NCBI RefSeq assembly: GCF_011207455.1
Contig: NZ_CP048877.1
Location: 20,576-84,575 of the forward strand
Direction: 5' to 3'
DNA from: Thermosulfuriphilus ammonigenes
GTDB lineage: Bacteria; Desulfobacterota; Thermodesulfobacteria; Thermodesulfobacteriales; ST65
Length of the DNA: 64,000 nt
Shown: piece by piece, positions 52,566-62,472 of the stretch
Layout: every line of letters begins with the position of its first letter
How positions within the stretch are numbered: position 1 is the stretch's first letter
Notes under the pieces: model-generated
The model's database searches: none
The model's input: the letters and a program-made list of their open reading frames with translations, nothing else
What the model was told of the DNA's origin: nothing
Made by a program: the position numbers and the translations under genes

Positions 52566-54776
52566 ATGAAGGCCGCCAAAGATGAACATAATGGCCACAA
52601 TTCTCATTTAAACAATAACCGACATCATCCTATGGCCCCGGGTCCGGAAGAAGGACGCGGCCACAAAGTCCAAGATGTGCACTCCCACCATCCGGACCCG
52701 GGTAACCATCATTTAGCTCACAGAGAACACACCCCCCCTCTCCATCAGGAGATGGCGGGGGATGGCGATCATGCTGGTCATGGAGAAAGCGCCCCTGCCG
52801 CCCACACCCATCATGACCACCATGCCCACATGGTAGCTGACTTCAGGCGGCGATTCTGGATCTGCTTGGCCCTTACCTTTCCTGTTCTGGTTCTCTCCCC
52901 AATGATTCAACGTTTTTTAGGCTTCGAAGGCCTTATCCGTTTTCCCGGAGAGAGCTACCTTCTTTTTTTCCTTTCCTCAGTTATTTACTTCTACGGCGGT
53001 TATCCCTTCCTTAAAGGTCTCTTTGAAGAGCTCGCCAAATTACGTCCTGGGATGATGACCCTTATTGCCGTGGCCATAAGCACCGCCTACGTCTATAGCA
53101 CGGTGGTTGTCTTTGGACTGCCGGGAAAGGTCTTTTTCTGGGAACTGGCCACTCTTATCGATATCATGCTTTTAGGGCACTGGATAGAGATGCGGTCGGT
53201 CATGGGGGCCTCAAGGGCCCTGGAGGAGCTGGCCCGACTTATGCCCTCTGAGGCCCACAAAATTGGCCCTGGCGGTCAGATAGTGGATGTCCCCATCTCC
53301 GGGCTTCGTCCTGGTGATCAGGTTCTCGTTAAACCCGGGGAGAAGATTCCTGCAGACGGTGTGGTGGTAGAGGGGGAGTCCTCGGTTAACGAGGCCATGC
53401 TCACCGGGGAATCCAAGCCGGTAAGCAAACGGCCGGGAGATAAGGTTATCGGTGGAGCCATCAATGGAGAAGGCTCCATGGTGGTGGAGATTTCCCGTAC
53501 GGGAAGGGATTCTTTTCTCTCTCAGGTAATTGATCTCGTTCGTCAGGCCCAGGAGAGCAAATCGAAGACCCAGGATCTGGCCAACCGTGCGGCCTTATGG
53601 TTGACCATAATAGCCTTGGTCGGTGGCGCGGTGACCTTTTTTATTTGGTATTTCTATCTGGGGCGTGATCTGGCCTTTGCCTTGGAGAGGACAGTCACCG
53701 TCATGGTCATTACCTGCCCCCACGCTCTAGGTCTGGCGGTCCCCTTGGTGGTGGCTGTTTCTACAGCCATTTCGGCCAAAGAAGGCCTTCTTATTCGAAA
53801 CCGGGCCTCCTTTGAAAGGGCCCGTCTTATCCAGGCCATCATATTTGACAAGACAGGGACCCTTACCCAGGGGAGATTCGGGGTCACCGATGTGGTCCTT
53901 TTTTCTGAGGACCTGGACCGGGAGGAACTCCTCAAATACGCAGCCTCTGTTGAGGCCCACTCTGAACACCCCATCGCCCAGGGTATTGTGACCTCAGCTC
54001 CCGAAACTCTGCCGGTGGAAGAGTTCCAGGCCATTGCCGGAAAGGGGGCCCGGGGTGTGGTTTCCGGCCGGGAGGTCATGGTGGTTAGTCCGGGGTATCT
54101 GCGGGAAAAGGGTCTGAATGTCCCTGAAGAGATCTCTTCTCTGGCGGCCCAGGGAAAGACAGTGGTCTTTGTCTTGATAGATGGGCAACTCAAGGGGGCT
54201 GTAGCCTTGGCTGACATTATCAGACCAGAGTCAAAGGAGGCCATTTCCCTCCTTAAGGCCCGAGGAATCAAGTGTCTGATGCTCACCGGTGATAACCGTC
54301 AGGTGGCCCGGTGGGTGGCCGAAGAGCTGGGCCTTGATGAGTTCTTTGCCGAAGTTCTTCCTCAGGAGAAGGCTGAAAAGGTCAAAGAGGTTCAGAGTCG
54401 CGGACTCATCGTAGCCATGACCGGCGATGGAGTAAATGACGCCCCGGCTCTGGCCCAGGCTGATGTTGGTATTGCCATTGGAGCCGGCACAGATGTGGCA
54501 GTAGAGACGGCTGATATCGTTCTGGTCCGTAGTAATCCTCTAGATGTGGTGGCCATTTTGGACCTTTCTCGGGCTACTTATAAGAAGATGATCCAAAATC
54601 TCCTTTGGGCTACTGGTTACAATGCCTTTGCCATTCCCCTGGCTGCTGGTGCCCTTTACAACTATGGAGTTCTTCTTTCTCCGGCCATGGGGGCTGTCCT
54701 CATGTCTTTAAGCACGGTCATTGTGGCCATAAATGCCCGTTTTCTAAAGATAAAGCAGAGGGTAAAGCAGACCTAA
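52566..54776 (+). CDS. copB: CopB-type copper-exporting P1B ATPase
   Basis: A 736-residue P-type ATPase with a His-rich N-terminus (about residues 1-90, many His-His, [12 protein letters not shown]). The ion-site motif CPH ([11 protein letters not shown]), rather than CPC, marks the P1B-3/CopB group for Cu(II)/Ag. It has DKTGTLTQG (phosphorylated Asp), the SEHPIAQ HP motif and [10 protein letters not shown]. About eight membrane helices are predicted. It follows the Met-rich metal-binding gene on the same strand, suggesting copper or silver resistance. The ATG has a GGGGGTAGCA region upstream. Confidence 0.93.
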   Translation: MKAAKDEHNGHNSHLNNNRHHPMAPGPEEGRGHKVQDVHSHHPDPGNHHLAHREHTPPLHQEMAGDGDHAGHGESAPAAHTHHDHHAHMVADFRRRFWICLALTFPVLVLSPMIQRFLGFEGLIRFPGESYLLFFLSSVIYFYGGYPFLKGLFEELAKLRPGMMTLIAVAISTAYVYSTVVVFGLPGKVFFWELATLIDIMLLGHWIEMRSVMGASRALEELARLMPSEAHKIGPGGQIVDVPISGLRPGDQVLVKPGEKIPADGVVVEGESSVNEAMLTGESKPVSKRPGDKVIGGAINGEGSMVVEISRTGRDSFLSQVIDLVRQAQESKSKTQDLANRAALWLTIIALVGGAVTFFIWYFYLGRDLAFALERTVTVMVITCPHALGLAVPLVVAVSTAISAKEGLLIRNRASFERARLIQAIIFDKTGTLTQGRFGVTDVVLFSEDLDREELLKYAASVEAHSEHPIAQGIVTSAPETLPVEEFQAIAGKGARGVVSGREVMVVSPGYLREKGLNVPEEISSLAAQGKTVVFVLIDGQLKGAVALADIIRPESKEAISLLKARGIKCLMLTGDNRQVARWVAEELGLDEFFAEVLPQEKAEKVKEVQSRGLIVAMTGDGVNDAPALAQADVGIAIGAGTDVAVETADIVLVRSNPLDVVAILDLSRATYKKMIQNLLWATGYNAFAIPLAAGALYNYGVLLSPAMGAVLMSLSTVIVAINARFLKIKQRVKQT

Positions 54777-54783
54777 CCTTAAA

Positions 54784-54810
54784 AGAAGGGCCGGGAAAAA
54801 CGGCCCTTCT
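54784..54810 (+). terminator. Hairpin terminator after copB
   Basis: Ten-base stem AGAAGGGCCG / CGGCCCTTCT around a GGAAAAA loop, seven bases after the copB stop. It is followed by GCCTGC, so it lacks a strong T-run. The 3' arm TTCT may help. Confidence 0.65.
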
Positions 54811-54894
54811 GCCTGCTACTGGCCCAAAGGGCCTTCTCTGTCTCTCTTCCCATATCTGCTTGTCAAAGCTCAACAGGCAGGCTATTTTCCGGTT

Positions 54895-55485
54895 GTGAAA
54901 AAGGGAAATGTCCAGGATTTTTATTTTCGTAAGGCCAAAGCTGAGGCCTATCCGGCTCGGTCAGTTTATAAACTCAAGGAGGCCCAGGCTCGCTTTCGCC
55001 TTCTATTCAGGGGAGCCAAGGTCCTTGATCTGGGGTGTTTTCCCGGTTCGTGGCTTAAATATGCCTCCGAAGTGGTGGGCCCACGAGGTCTGGTGATCGG
55101 GGTGGATCTTAAACCCGTTACCAAGGTCCAGGCAAACAATATCAAGACCCTGCAGGAGGACATAACCATCCTTGAACCTCAAGATCTACTTGCTATGGCG
55201 GGAGGGCCTTTCGACGTGGTCTTAAGCGATATGGCTCCCAATACCATTGGGCACAAGACCACAGATCACCTGCGGCAGATTGCCCTGGCCAGGAGGGCCT
55301 TTGAGTTGGCTAAAGAGGTTTTGATCCCCACCGGTGCGCTGTTTGTCAAAGTTTTTGAAGGCCAGGAGTTTCCGGATCTTCTCCGAGAGGTCAAAGAGAC
55401 CTTTTATCGGGTCAAAGTCTTTAAGCCCAAAAGTTCCCGATCTGAGAGTCGGGAGACTTACATCTTCGCCCAAAAAAGACGTTAA
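54895..55485 (+). CDS. rlmE: 23S rRNA 2'-O-ribose methyltransferase RlmE/FtsJ
   Basis: A 196-residue SAM-dependent enzyme that methylates U2552 of 23S rRNA in E. coli. [24 protein letters not shown], the SAM motif [22 protein letters not shown] and [17 protein letters not shown] with [18 protein letters not shown] contain the K-D-K-E catalytic set of the family. The start is GTG 54895. yebC follows 15 bases later with a strong AAGGAGG, forming an operon with yebC-ruvCAB. Confidence 0.92.
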   Translation: MKKGNVQDFYFRKAKAEAYPARSVYKLKEAQARFRLLFRGAKVLDLGCFPGSWLKYASEVVGPRGLVIGVDLKPVTKVQANNIKTLQEDITILEPQDLLAMAGGPFDVVLSDMAPNTIGHKTTDHLRQIALARRAFELAKEVLIPTGALFVKVFEGQEFPDLLREVKETFYRVKVFKPKSSRSESRETYIFAQKRR

Positions 55486-55499
55486 GGAGGTTTTTTAAT

Positions 55500-56246
55500 A
55501 TGGCCGGACATTCCCACTGGGCACAAATAAAACGGAAGAAGGCCGCGGTAGACGCCAAAAGAGGCAAAATTTTTACCAAACTTATCCGGGAGATCATGGT
55601 TGCTGCCCGTCTGGGGGGTGGAGATCCCAGCGGCAATCCGCGGTTGCGGGCCGCGATTCAGGCGGCTCGGGCTGTAAATATGCCCAAGGAAAATATTGAA
55701 CGAGCTATCAAGAAGGGCACAGGTGAGATTGCTGGTGAGGCCTATGAGGAGGTGACCTACGAAGGTTACGGCCCTGGAGGAGTAGCGGTGCTTATCGAAA
55801 GCATGACAGACAATAAGCGCCGCACCGTCTCTGAATTGCGGCATATCTTTAGTAAGTGTGGGGGCAACCTGGCCGAACCCGGGGCGGTGGCCTGGGTATT
55901 TGAAAGAAAGGGGCTTATTGTTGTCTCTCGAGAGGCCATAGGGGAAGAAGAGCTTCTGGATCTGGCCCTTGAGGCGGGAGCGGAAGATGTCCGCGAACAG
56001 GAGAGCGAATACGAGGTTATTACCACTCCGGAGGCCTTTGAAGAGGTGAAGAAGGCCCTTGAAGAGAGGGTTTCTCTTATTTCGGCCCAGGTGACCATGG
56101 TTCCCAAAACTACCGTCCGCCTGGAGGATGAAAAGAGCGTTCAACAGATGATGCGTCTTATGGATATGCTCGAAGAGCATGATGATGTCCAAAAGGTCTA
56201 TGCTAACTTTGACATCCCGGATCAACTTATGGAGAAGGTTGCCTGA
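55500..56246 (+). CDS. yebC: YebC/PmpR family protein
   Basis: A 248-residue member of the YebC/TACO1 family, which helps ribosomes through poly-proline-type stalls and also acts as a DNA-binding regulator in some species. The start [27 protein letters not shown] and [16 protein letters not shown] match strongly, as does [31 protein letters not shown]. It is the usual upstream neighbour of ruvC, and its stop overlaps the ruvC start. Confidence 0.96.
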   Translation: MAGHSHWAQIKRKKAAVDAKRGKIFTKLIREIMVAARLGGGDPSGNPRLRAAIQAARAVNMPKENIERAIKKGTGEIAGEAYEEVTYEGYGPGGVAVLIESMTDNKRRTVSELRHIFSKCGGNLAEPGAVAWVFERKGLIVVSREAIGEEELLDLALEAGAEDVREQESEYEVITTPEAFEEVKKALEERVSLISAQVTMVPKTTVRLEDEKSVQQMMRLMDMLEEHDDVQKVYANFDIPDQLMEKVA

Positions 56247-56743
56247 TGCGGGTGGTGGGGATAGATCCTGGTAGCCGTATTTGTGCCTATGGGGTGGTGG
56301 AGGAGGGTCCCAGAGGACTTAGTCTCCTTGAGGTGGGCTACTTTGACCTTACCCGGATCTCCTGGCCGGAGAAGTTGGATATTCTCTACAAGGGACTAAA
56401 GGAAATTTTTCTCCACTATGAACCCCAAGCAGCCGCTTTTGAGGATATTTTTGTCTCTCGCAATCCCAGGTCGGCCCTGAAGCTTGGCCAGGCCCGGGGG
56501 GTAGCCTTGCTGGCGGCTGTAAGTCTGGGTATCCCGGTTCATGAGTATAGCCCCGGTCAGATAAAGCAATCTGTTTCCACCTATGGCCGGGCCAGTAAAG
56601 ATCACGTCCATCAAGCCCTTAAATTTTTCTTTCCCGATAAGGATCTTTCTGGCCTAAGGGCGGATGAAGCCGACGCTTTGGCTATAGCTCTGTGTCATCT
56701 TTTTACCTGCGGTTTTAAGTCCGCGGTCTCTCAAGTGTTATGA
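56246..56743 (+). CDS. ruvC: Crossover junction endodeoxyribonuclease RuvC
   Basis: A 165-residue Holliday-junction resolvase. The acidic catalytic residues are in VVGIDPGSR (Asp7), AAFEDIFVS (Glu) and ADEADALAIALCH (Asp pair). ATG 56246 overlaps the yebC stop, and the gene overlaps ruvA by four bases, so ruvC, ruvA and ruvB are coupled. Confidence 0.95.
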   Translation: MRVVGIDPGSRICAYGVVEEGPRGLSLLEVGYFDLTRISWPEKLDILYKGLKEIFLHYEPQAAAFEDIFVSRNPRSALKLGQARGVALLAAVSLGIPVHEYSPGQIKQSVSTYGRASKDHVHQALKFFFPDKDLSGLRADEADALAIALCHLFTCGFKSAVSQVL

Positions 56744-57315
56744 TAAGCTACCTGGAAGGGGTCATCATTTATAAAACACCAGGTCTGGTGGTTCTGAAAA
56801 CTGGGGGGGTTGGCTATCAGATTTTTGTTCCTCCCTCACATCATCAAACCTTGCCGGCCATCTCGGAAAATGCCTCCCTGTTTACTTCCTTGGTGATTCG
56901 GGAAGAGACCCTGGAGCTCTATGGCTTTTTAACTCCTGGGGAGAGGGATCTGTTTCTTCTTTTGCAGCACACTAGCGGAATTGGTCCCCGGACGGCCTTG
57001 AACATTGTCTCCGCTCTTTCCCCCGATGATCTGGCTAGGGCTATCCAAGAGAGAGATATCTCCCGGCTCTCCAGCATTCCTGGTGTAGGCCGGAAGACGG
57101 CCGAGAGGCTGTGCGTTGAACTTAAGGATCGCTTCAAAACGATGGTTTCTCCAGAAAAAGACCCTGATCTTTTTGCCGATGCTGTCTCGGCCCTGCTTAA
57201 TTTAGGCTTTAAGCGTCGGCAGGCAGAGGATGTCGTCTCAGACCTTATCTCCCAGGGAAAGCGCGATCTTGAAGCACTAATAAAAGATGCCTTAAGGCTT
57301 CTTTCCCATGAGTGA
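56740..57315 (+). CDS. ruvA: Holliday junction branch migration subunit RuvA
   Basis: A 191-residue DNA-binding subunit that recruits RuvB to junctions. It has an OB-like domain ([30 protein letters not shown]) followed by two helix-hairpin-helix motifs ([16 protein letters not shown] and [19 protein letters not shown]) and a C-terminal RuvB-binding domain ending [19 protein letters not shown]. ATG 56740 overlaps ruvC, and ruvB begins eight bases before its stop. Confidence 0.95.
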   Translation: MISYLEGVIIYKTPGLVVLKTGGVGYQIFVPPSHHQTLPAISENASLFTSLVIREETLELYGFLTPGERDLFLLLQHTSGIGPRTALNIVSALSPDDLARAIQERDISRLSSIPGVGRKTAERLCVELKDRFKTMVSPEKDPDLFADAVSALLNLGFKRRQAEDVVSDLISQGKRDLEALIKDALRLLSHE

Positions 57316-58285
57316 GATGGATCTTGACCTTCGGCCCAAAAGGCTGGCCGAATATATTGGCCAGGAGGAGGTCAAACGAAATCTTTCGGTGTTTATTGAG
57401 GCCGCCAGGGTCCGAGGTGAGCCCCTCGATCATGTTCTCCTTTATGGGCACCCTGGCCTGGGGAAAACTACTTTGGCCTATGTGGTTTCTCGGGAGCTTA
57501 ATGTGAATATTAAGGTTACCTCAGGGCCGGTGATCGAGAGGGCTGGGGATTTAGCAGCCATTCTTACCAACCTTTCACCAGGGGATGTTCTCTTTATAGA
57601 TGAGATTCATCGCCTCAGTCCGGCGGTAGAGGAAATCCTTTACCCGGCCATGGAGGACTTCCGTCTCGACATTATGGTAGGGCAGGGGCCGGGGGCCAAG
57701 TCTGTCCGGATCAGTCTTCCCCGGTTCACCCTTATCGGAGCCACCACCAGAGCCGGCCTTATTTCTGCCCCCCTCAGGGATCGTTTTGGGGTCGTTCTTA
57801 AGATTGATTTTTATTCCGTAGAGGAGTTGGCAGCTATTGTGGAGCGGTCGGCCAGGATCATGGGCATAGATCTGGACCGCAGTGGGGCCTTGGAGATTGC
57901 CCGTCGCTCCCGGGGAACCCCAAGGGTGGCCAATCGCCTACTTCGTCGGGTTTGTGATTTTGCCCTGGTGGAAGGCCATTCACTGATCAACGCCCAGGTG
58001 GCCAGCCGGGCCCTTGGACTTATGGAGGTCGATGAACGGGGACTTGACCGGACAGATCGACGTATCCTTATGACCATTATTGAGAAGTTTGGCGGGGGGC
58101 CGGTGGGGATAGAAACCCTGGCTACGGCCCTCTGTGAGGATCGCCGAACCCTGGAGGATCTTCACGAACCCTTTCTTATCCAGAGGGGCTATCTCAAGCG
58201 GACCAAAAGGGGACGAGTGGTTACCCCCCTGGCCTACGAACACTTAGGTGTTTTCGGGAGGAAGGATGAGCTCTTTGACAGTTAA
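57308..58285 (+). CDS. ruvB: Holliday junction branch migration helicase RuvB
   Basis: A 325-residue AAA+ motor. [18 protein letters not shown], Walker [12 protein letters not shown], Walker [10 protein letters not shown], sensor-1/Arg region [18 protein letters not shown] and the winged-helix end [29 protein letters not shown] are complete. It overlaps ruvA by eight bases. panB begins within its last 20 bases. Confidence 0.96.
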   Translation: MSEMDLDLRPKRLAEYIGQEEVKRNLSVFIEAARVRGEPLDHVLLYGHPGLGKTTLAYVVSRELNVNIKVTSGPVIERAGDLAAILTNLSPGDVLFIDEIHRLSPAVEEILYPAMEDFRLDIMVGQGPGAKSVRISLPRFTLIGATTRAGLISAPLRDRFGVVLKIDFYSVEELAAIVERSARIMGIDLDRSGALEIARRSRGTPRVANRLLRRVCDFALVEGHSLINAQVASRALGLMEVDERGLDRTDRRILMTIIEKFGGGPVGIETLATALCEDRRTLEDLHEPFLIQRGYLKRTKRGRVVTPLAYEHLGVFGRKDELFDS

Positions 58286-59108
58286 GGATATACGGGAGAA
58301 AAAGGGGCGGGAGAGGATCGTTGCCCTTACGGCCTACGATGCCCTGATGGCCCGCTTGGTGGATGAGGCGGGCTGTGATCTTATTCTGGTAGGCGACTCT
58401 CTAGGGATGCTTGTCCTGGGTTATGAGAACACCTTACCGGTGACTATGGAAGAGATGATTCATCACGCCAAGGCCGTTCGACGAGGGGTGAGGAGGGCTC
58501 TACTGGTAGGGGATATGCCCTTCCTTTCCTACCAAGTAGGAAAGGAGGAGGCTATTCGTAACGCCGGCCGTTTTCTAAAAGAGGCCGGATGTGCCGCCGT
58601 TAAGATAGAAGGTGGCCAAGAGATGGCGGATATTATCTCTGCGGTAGTGCGGGCCGGAATTCCCGTTTTGGGTCATATCGGCCTTACTCCTCAAACAGCT
58701 CAGAGCCTAGGGGGCTTTAAGGTTCAAGGACGAGATGAAGAAGGGGCCCGCAAGATCCTTGAAGATGCTCGGGTTCTGGAAGAGGCAGGAGTATTCGCCC
58801 TTATTCTGGAGTGTATTCCGGCGGCTCTTTCTGGCTTGATCACCGAGCAGGTCTCGATACCTACTATTGGTATCGGGGCGGGCCCTCAGGTGGATGGTCA
58901 GATTTTAGTCCTTCATGATCTCTTGGGGCTCTTTGAGGAATTTCGTCCTCGCTTTGCCAAGGCCTATGTTCAGTTGGCCCCCCAGATCCGTCAGGCTCTT
59001 TCAGCCTACACGGAAGAAGTTCGCAAAGGCGTTTTCCCACGAGAAGAACATTCCTTCCAGATAAAAGAGGATGTCCTCAGTCGAATAAAAGAATCTCTGG
59101 AAAACTAG
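58266..59108 (+). CDS. panB: 3-methyl-2-oxobutanoate hydroxymethyltransferase
   Basis: Pantothenate-pathway enzyme of about 280 residues that forms ketopantoate. Metal and substrate motifs are present: [52 protein letters not shown] and [32 protein letters not shown] choose ATG 58266, which has GGGAGGAAG directly upstream. It lies inside the ruvB end by 20 bases and is the last gene of the rlmE-yebC-ruvCAB-panB run. Confidence 0.95.
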   Translation: MSSLTVKDIREKKGRERIVALTAYDALMARLVDEAGCDLILVGDSLGMLVLGYENTLPVTMEEMIHHAKAVRRGVRRALLVGDMPFLSYQVGKEEAIRNAGRFLKEAGCAAVKIEGGQEMADIISAVVRAGIPVLGHIGLTPQTAQSLGGFKVQGRDEEGARKILEDARVLEEAGVFALILECIPAALSGLITEQVSIPTIGIGAGPQVDGQILVLHDLLGLFEEFRPRFAKAYVQLAPQIRQALSAYTEEVRKGVFPREEHSFQIKEDVLSRIKESLEN

Positions 59109-59178
59109 GGGGGCGCGGCCGCGACGCAACGCACGCAAAACAAACTCGCGCTGCGCACGGCACCAGTTGCGCGCTCCC
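59109..59178. other. Very CpG-rich 70-base element at the convergent panB/FKBP junction
   Basis: Immediately after the panB stop lies a 70-base block with 13 CpG dinucleotides and a NotI-like GCGGCCGC, unlike the surrounding DNA. Its ends GGGGGCGCG (59109-59117) and CGCGCTCCC (59170-59178) pair over nine positions with one G-U. It could serve as a bidirectional terminator between convergent genes or encode a small structured RNA. No T-run follows on either strand. Confidence 0.5.
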
Positions 59179-59186
59179 TTAGTTAG

Positions 59187-59651
59187 TTAAGGCTGGATAA
59201 TCATCGATGGTTCATCATGGATTTTTACCAGACGAATTTTGAAGTGGAGGGTCTTTCCAGCTAGCGGAGGGTTAAGATCCAGGGTAAAGCTCTCTTCGCC
59301 GACATTTATCACCTGACCGGGAATTTGCATCTGACCGGACTCGGTCTCCACCACCAAACCGAGAACCATTCCCAGTTCGGGTTTTATGTTTTCACTTAAG
59401 GCATTCAGGGGGATTTCTCGGATAAGTCTTTCATCTCGAGGGCCATAGGCCTTTTCAGGAGGAAGGATAACCTCTTTTTCCTCCCCCTCACTCATGCCCA
59501 GAACCGCCTCCGAGAGGCCAGGGATAATCTCTGGGGAGCCCACCTCAAACTCAAAGGGCTCTCCTCCCTCGGTATTCTCGAAGATCTGTCCATCTTCGAG
59601 ACGTCCTGTACAATGGATACTTACCGTGTCACCAAGCTTGACCTTTTTCAT
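59187..59651 (-). CDS. FKBP-type peptidyl-prolyl isomerase (SlyD/FkpB-like)
   Basis: A 154-residue proline isomerase. VKLGDTVSIHCTGRLEDGQIFENTE and VLPPEKAYGPRDERLIREIPLNAL (here VILPPEKAYG) are the FKBP core split by an insert-in-flap domain, as in SlyD-type enzymes. The C-terminal His-rich metal tail of SlyD is absent, making it closer to FkpB or archaeal short FKBPs. I choose ATG 59651 after AAGGAG. The upstream in-frame extension has no site. It is convergent with panB. Confidence 0.9.
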   Translation of the reverse strand: MKKVKLGDTVSIHCTGRLEDGQIFENTEGGEPFEFEVGSPEIIPGLSEAVLGMSEGEEKEVILPPEKAYGPRDERLIREIPLNALSENIKPELGMVLGLVVETESGQMQIPGQVINVGEESFTLDLNPPLAGKTLHFKIRLVKIHDEPSMIIQP

Positions 59652-59905
59652 GAAAAAACTCCTTAGGATTTGGTCTCTTATCTTTTTACTACAGAAAAAT
59701 CCCGCTGGCAAAGAAAAATGGAGGCCTTCTAGTTAATCTTCTTCCCTTCTAATTTAAATTTTAACTTTACTAACCCTTCTCTATTTTTTCCTCTAGAGAT
59801 TCCCAAAGATTAAGGTGCTATTTGGTAAGTTTTTTCCTTTATTGAGCTATATCCGCCTCTTACTAACAAATCATTTTAAGTCTTCTTATGCTTTTTTCTG
59901 AAATG

Positions 59906-59936
59906 TTGACCTAATCTCAATTTTTTATTCTATTAT
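59906..59936 (+). promoter_or_regulatory. Candidate promoter for the cytochrome gene
   Basis: TTGACC (59906-59911) and TATTAT (59931-59936) separated by a rather long 19-base spacer. The resulting leader of about 140 bases would include the inverted repeat at 59999-60020. Other AT-rich hexamers nearby could serve equally well. Confidence 0.3.
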
Positions 59937-59998
59937 AAATAGACGTTGATAACTTTTCTGAACGATAAACAATTTTATTTTTTCTTCATTTGAAATTA

Positions 59999-60020
59999 TT
60001 TAAGTTATCTTAAACTTAAA
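59999..60020. promoter_or_regulatory. Inverted repeat upstream of the cytochrome gene
   Basis: Perfect 8-base arms TTTAAGTT and AACTTAAA separated by six bases, 64 bases before the cytochrome ATG. The symmetry and spacing suit a dimeric regulator. AT-rich sequence makes a chance occurrence possible. Confidence 0.3.
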
Positions 60021-60084
60021 TTTAATGATAATTAAAATATTAATCGATATTTAGATTAGATTAAGATGGTCTCAGGGGGGAGCG

Positions 60085-61173
60085 ATGTCAGCTAAGGCCA
60101 TCATTTTTACCTTCTGTTTGTTAGTATTTGTATTTTTTGGTAGCAGTAAATCTGAGGCTCGTGTATCTGGTATCTGCTCTGATTGCCACACTATGCATAA
60201 CTCTCAAGGTGGAAGTCTAGTCTCTAGTTCGGTAAATCCCTACTTATTAAATGATGATTGTGTTGGATGCCATACGGGAACCAATACTGCTGGGGGTAAA
60301 ATTCCCAAAGTCTATGATCCTACAGGTCCTGTTTACGGGAACAATACTCTGGCGGGGGGTAACTTTTATTGGGTTCTCCAGGATGCCACCAAAGGGCATA
60401 ATTGTTTATCCATTCCGGGAATGTCTGCTGACCCTAACCTCAACGATGCTCCTGGCCATCATGGCCCTGGGAGTCCGGTTAACTGTTCTGTTTGTCATAG
60501 CTGGAACGTCTATCCACCGGGGGCAAGTGGTGACTGCGCCTCCTGTCATAGCCGGATCTCTTCCTGTGAAAGCTGCCATAAACCGGCTCACCACGCAGAT
60601 GATTCGGCTACTGTGGTAGGAGAATCTGGCGGTTGGTACCGCTTCCTTGTCTCCAGTAACCATCCTGATAGCCTTTTGGGAGTCAAAGGGATAGAGGACC
60701 CAGACTGGGAATTTACCGTAAGCCCTTCGGATCACAATGAATACAATGGTTGCGCTAATGCCGATGGGCGACCAGATAACTCTATCAGCCACTTCTGTGG
60801 TGGCTGCCATGGCTACTTCCATGGTACTCATAACTCTGCCGATGGCAATGGTCAGTCCCCCTGGCTGAGACATCCAAGCAGCATCCCGCTTCCCTCTTCT
60901 GGTGAATATGCTCTCTACAACACTCAAGACGGTGTAACTGTAGGGCCTTACAACCCCTTGGCTCCGGTAGCTCGGAATCCGGCTACCCTTTCAGGAATGA
61001 GTGGTCCGACGTCGGTGGTTACTCCTGGGAGTGATCAAGTAATGTGTCTTTCCTGTCATCGAGCCCACGGCAGTCCTTATCCGGATATGTTGCGTTGGGA
61101 TTATTCCTCCTGTAGCTCGGGGGTGGCCAATTCCCAGTGCGGCTGTTTTGTCTGTCACACCACTAAAGATTAA
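60085..61173 (+). CDS. Exported octaheme c-type cytochrome
   Basis: A 362-residue exported protein with a signal peptide (residues 1-25, ending SEA) and eight CXXCH heme motifs starting at about residues 31, 59, 134, 151, 161, 238, 321 and 354. Many extra His residues can serve as distal ligands. Heme pairs and the PYLLNDDCVGCHTG and GGNFYWVLQDATKGHN segments resemble the doubled-CXXCH multiheme family found in metal- and electrode-reducing anaerobes, which includes extracellular electron-transfer cytochromes. No membrane anchor besides the signal. GC is lower than neighbours. GGGGGGAG precedes the ATG, and the last four bases overlap convergent pcnB. Confidence 0.9.
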   Translation: MSAKAIIFTFCLLVFVFFGSSKSEARVSGICSDCHTMHNSQGGSLVSSSVNPYLLNDDCVGCHTGTNTAGGKIPKVYDPTGPVYGNNTLAGGNFYWVLQDATKGHNCLSIPGMSADPNLNDAPGHHGPGSPVNCSVCHSWNVYPPGASGDCASCHSRISSCESCHKPAHHADDSATVVGESGGWYRFLVSSNHPDSLLGVKGIEDPDWEFTVSPSDHNEYNGCANADGRPDNSISHFCGGCHGYFHGTHNSADGNGQSPWLRHPSSIPLPSSGEYALYNTQDGVTVGPYNPLAPVARNPATLSGMSGPTSVVTPGSDQVMCLSCHRAHGSPYPDMLRWDYSSCSSGVANSQCGCFVCHTTKD

Positions 61174-62456
61174 AGAGGGTGGTGACGGACTTCCGTCGTC
61201 TCTGGGGAGATATTCTTTTTCTTCTTTCGGCGTCGTTTGCGCTTTGGAGCTGAGGTGACCAAGACTCCACCCTCGGCCCTCTTGATTATCTCAAATAGAT
61301 GCCATAGTCGAACAAAATAACTCTTTTTGCGTAACCTTCTTGGTATCTCCCCCTGGCGAGAAAGATAGAACTTTAGCGGCCAAAGGCCAGCTAAAAGCTG
61401 GCTGGCCTCCTCAAACAAGGCTCGTTTGAAATCAAAGGGATAGATAACATCCGCTAAAACGGCTCGTACCTCAGAGAGAGGAGTGCGGGGTCGCTTGGGA
61501 GGTCCATGGGCTAAGCCCGTCTGAATCAGGACATAGGGATAGGCAAAGATAGCCATTTTCTCTGCCTCACCAAGCCCATCTCCTCGAGCGGTTTCTTTGT
61601 CAAGCTCTGCAAGGAGCTTCAAGACTAGTTTCCTGGTTTCTGGATTCTCCCGCAGAAGCCTTCCATAGGCGGGAAAGATTTCGTCAAATAGTCCGGTTTC
61701 AAACATCAGTTTGGCCCAAGGGCTGGCCCAGCCACCCTGAAGGTCCTTTAACCATTCATCCCTCACCCTCATGGGAGAACAGAGACGAATTTTGGTCTTC
61801 TGGCGACAGATGGCCTCATAGGTTTGCTGATCAATGGAGAAACCAGTCTTGGCCGCGTGACGGATGGCCCGCATCATCCGCACCGGATCCCGGATAATGC
61901 GGATATTTGGCTCTCCAATGATCCGAATAACCCCTCGGCGTAGATCCTCCATCCCTCCCACATAATCGATGATGGAAAAATCAGCGATGTTGTAAAAAAG
62001 GGCATTGATGGTCAGATCTCGGCGAAAGGCATCCTCAGCCGGGGTGCCATAGGTGTTTTGATCACAGCAGGGTTCATCTCCGTCTTCATCCCGCCCGCGG
62101 AAGGTGACTACTTCGATATATTTTCCTCCCTTAAAGAAGACATGGACAAGACGAAACCTTCGGCCAATGATTCGAGAGTTGCGAAAAAGTCGCCGGATTT
62201 CTTCTGGACGGGCGTCAGTGCCGACGTCAAAGTCTTTGGGCCTTTTGCCCAAAAGAAGATCTCGAACACTACCGCCTACCAGATAGGCTAGATAACCAGC
62301 CCCTTTAAGTCTATACAGAACCTTGAGGGCCTCTCGGTCGATATTCTTGCGAGAGATGGGGTGCTCTGGCCTGGGAATGATCTTCGGACGAGTAGCTATT
62401 TCTGGGAAGAGCTCTGGCTGTTCTAAGGCTGTATCTAAAGGCATTCGCTCTAACAT
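61170..62456 (-). CDS. pcnB: Poly(A) polymerase/CCA-adding family nucleotidyltransferase
   Basis: A 428-residue class II nucleotidyltransferase. The head domain has LVGGSVRDLLLGKRPKDFDVGTDA near residue 62 with two metal Asp residues, then FRRDLTINALFYNI and RIIGEPNIRIIRDPVRMMRAIRHAAKTGF. The longer length and the basic C-terminal tail (KRKRRRKKKK) favour PcnB-type poly(A) polymerase over a CCA-adding enzyme, but the split is not certain because all three tRNAs in the window already encode CCA. It is minus strand, 17 bases after the upstream sigma-54 activator, and may share its transcript. Confidence 0.87.
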   Translation of the reverse strand: MLERMPLDTALEQPELFPEIATRPKIIPRPEHPISRKNIDREALKVLYRLKGAGYLAYLVGGSVRDLLLGKRPKDFDVGTDARPEEIRRLFRNSRIIGRRFRLVHVFFKGGKYIEVVTFRGRDEDGDEPCCDQNTYGTPAEDAFRRDLTINALFYNIADFSIIDYVGGMEDLRRGVIRIIGEPNIRIIRDPVRMMRAIRHAAKTGFSIDQQTYEAICRQKTKIRLCSPMRVRDEWLKDLQGGWASPWAKLMFETGLFDEIFPAYGRLLRENPETRKLVLKLLAELDKETARGDGLGEAEKMAIFAYPYVLIQTGLAHGPPKRPRTPLSEVRAVLADVIYPFDFKRALFEEASQLLAGLWPLKFYLSRQGEIPRRLRKKSYFVRLWHLFEIIKRAEGGVLVTSAPKRKRRRKKKKNISPETTEVRHHPL

Positions 62457-62472
62457 AGTCTAGATTACCTGT

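Larger units (their letters stand above)
59652..60084 (+). other. AT-rich intergenic region upstream of the octaheme cytochrome
   Basis: A 433-base gap of very low GC with no gene-like frame. It contains a possible promoter (59906-59936) and a perfect inverted repeat TTTAAGTT-N6-AACTTAAA at 59999-60020, both upstream of the cytochrome gene. The low GC sets it off from the backbone and suggests a heavily regulated or protein-bound promoter region. Confidence 0.55.

Noticed and set aside
54605..54898. A 97-codon frame overlapping the copB end and the region before rlmE
   Set aside because: It overlaps copB coding sequence in another frame, crosses a hairpin terminator and has no ribosome site or family motif.
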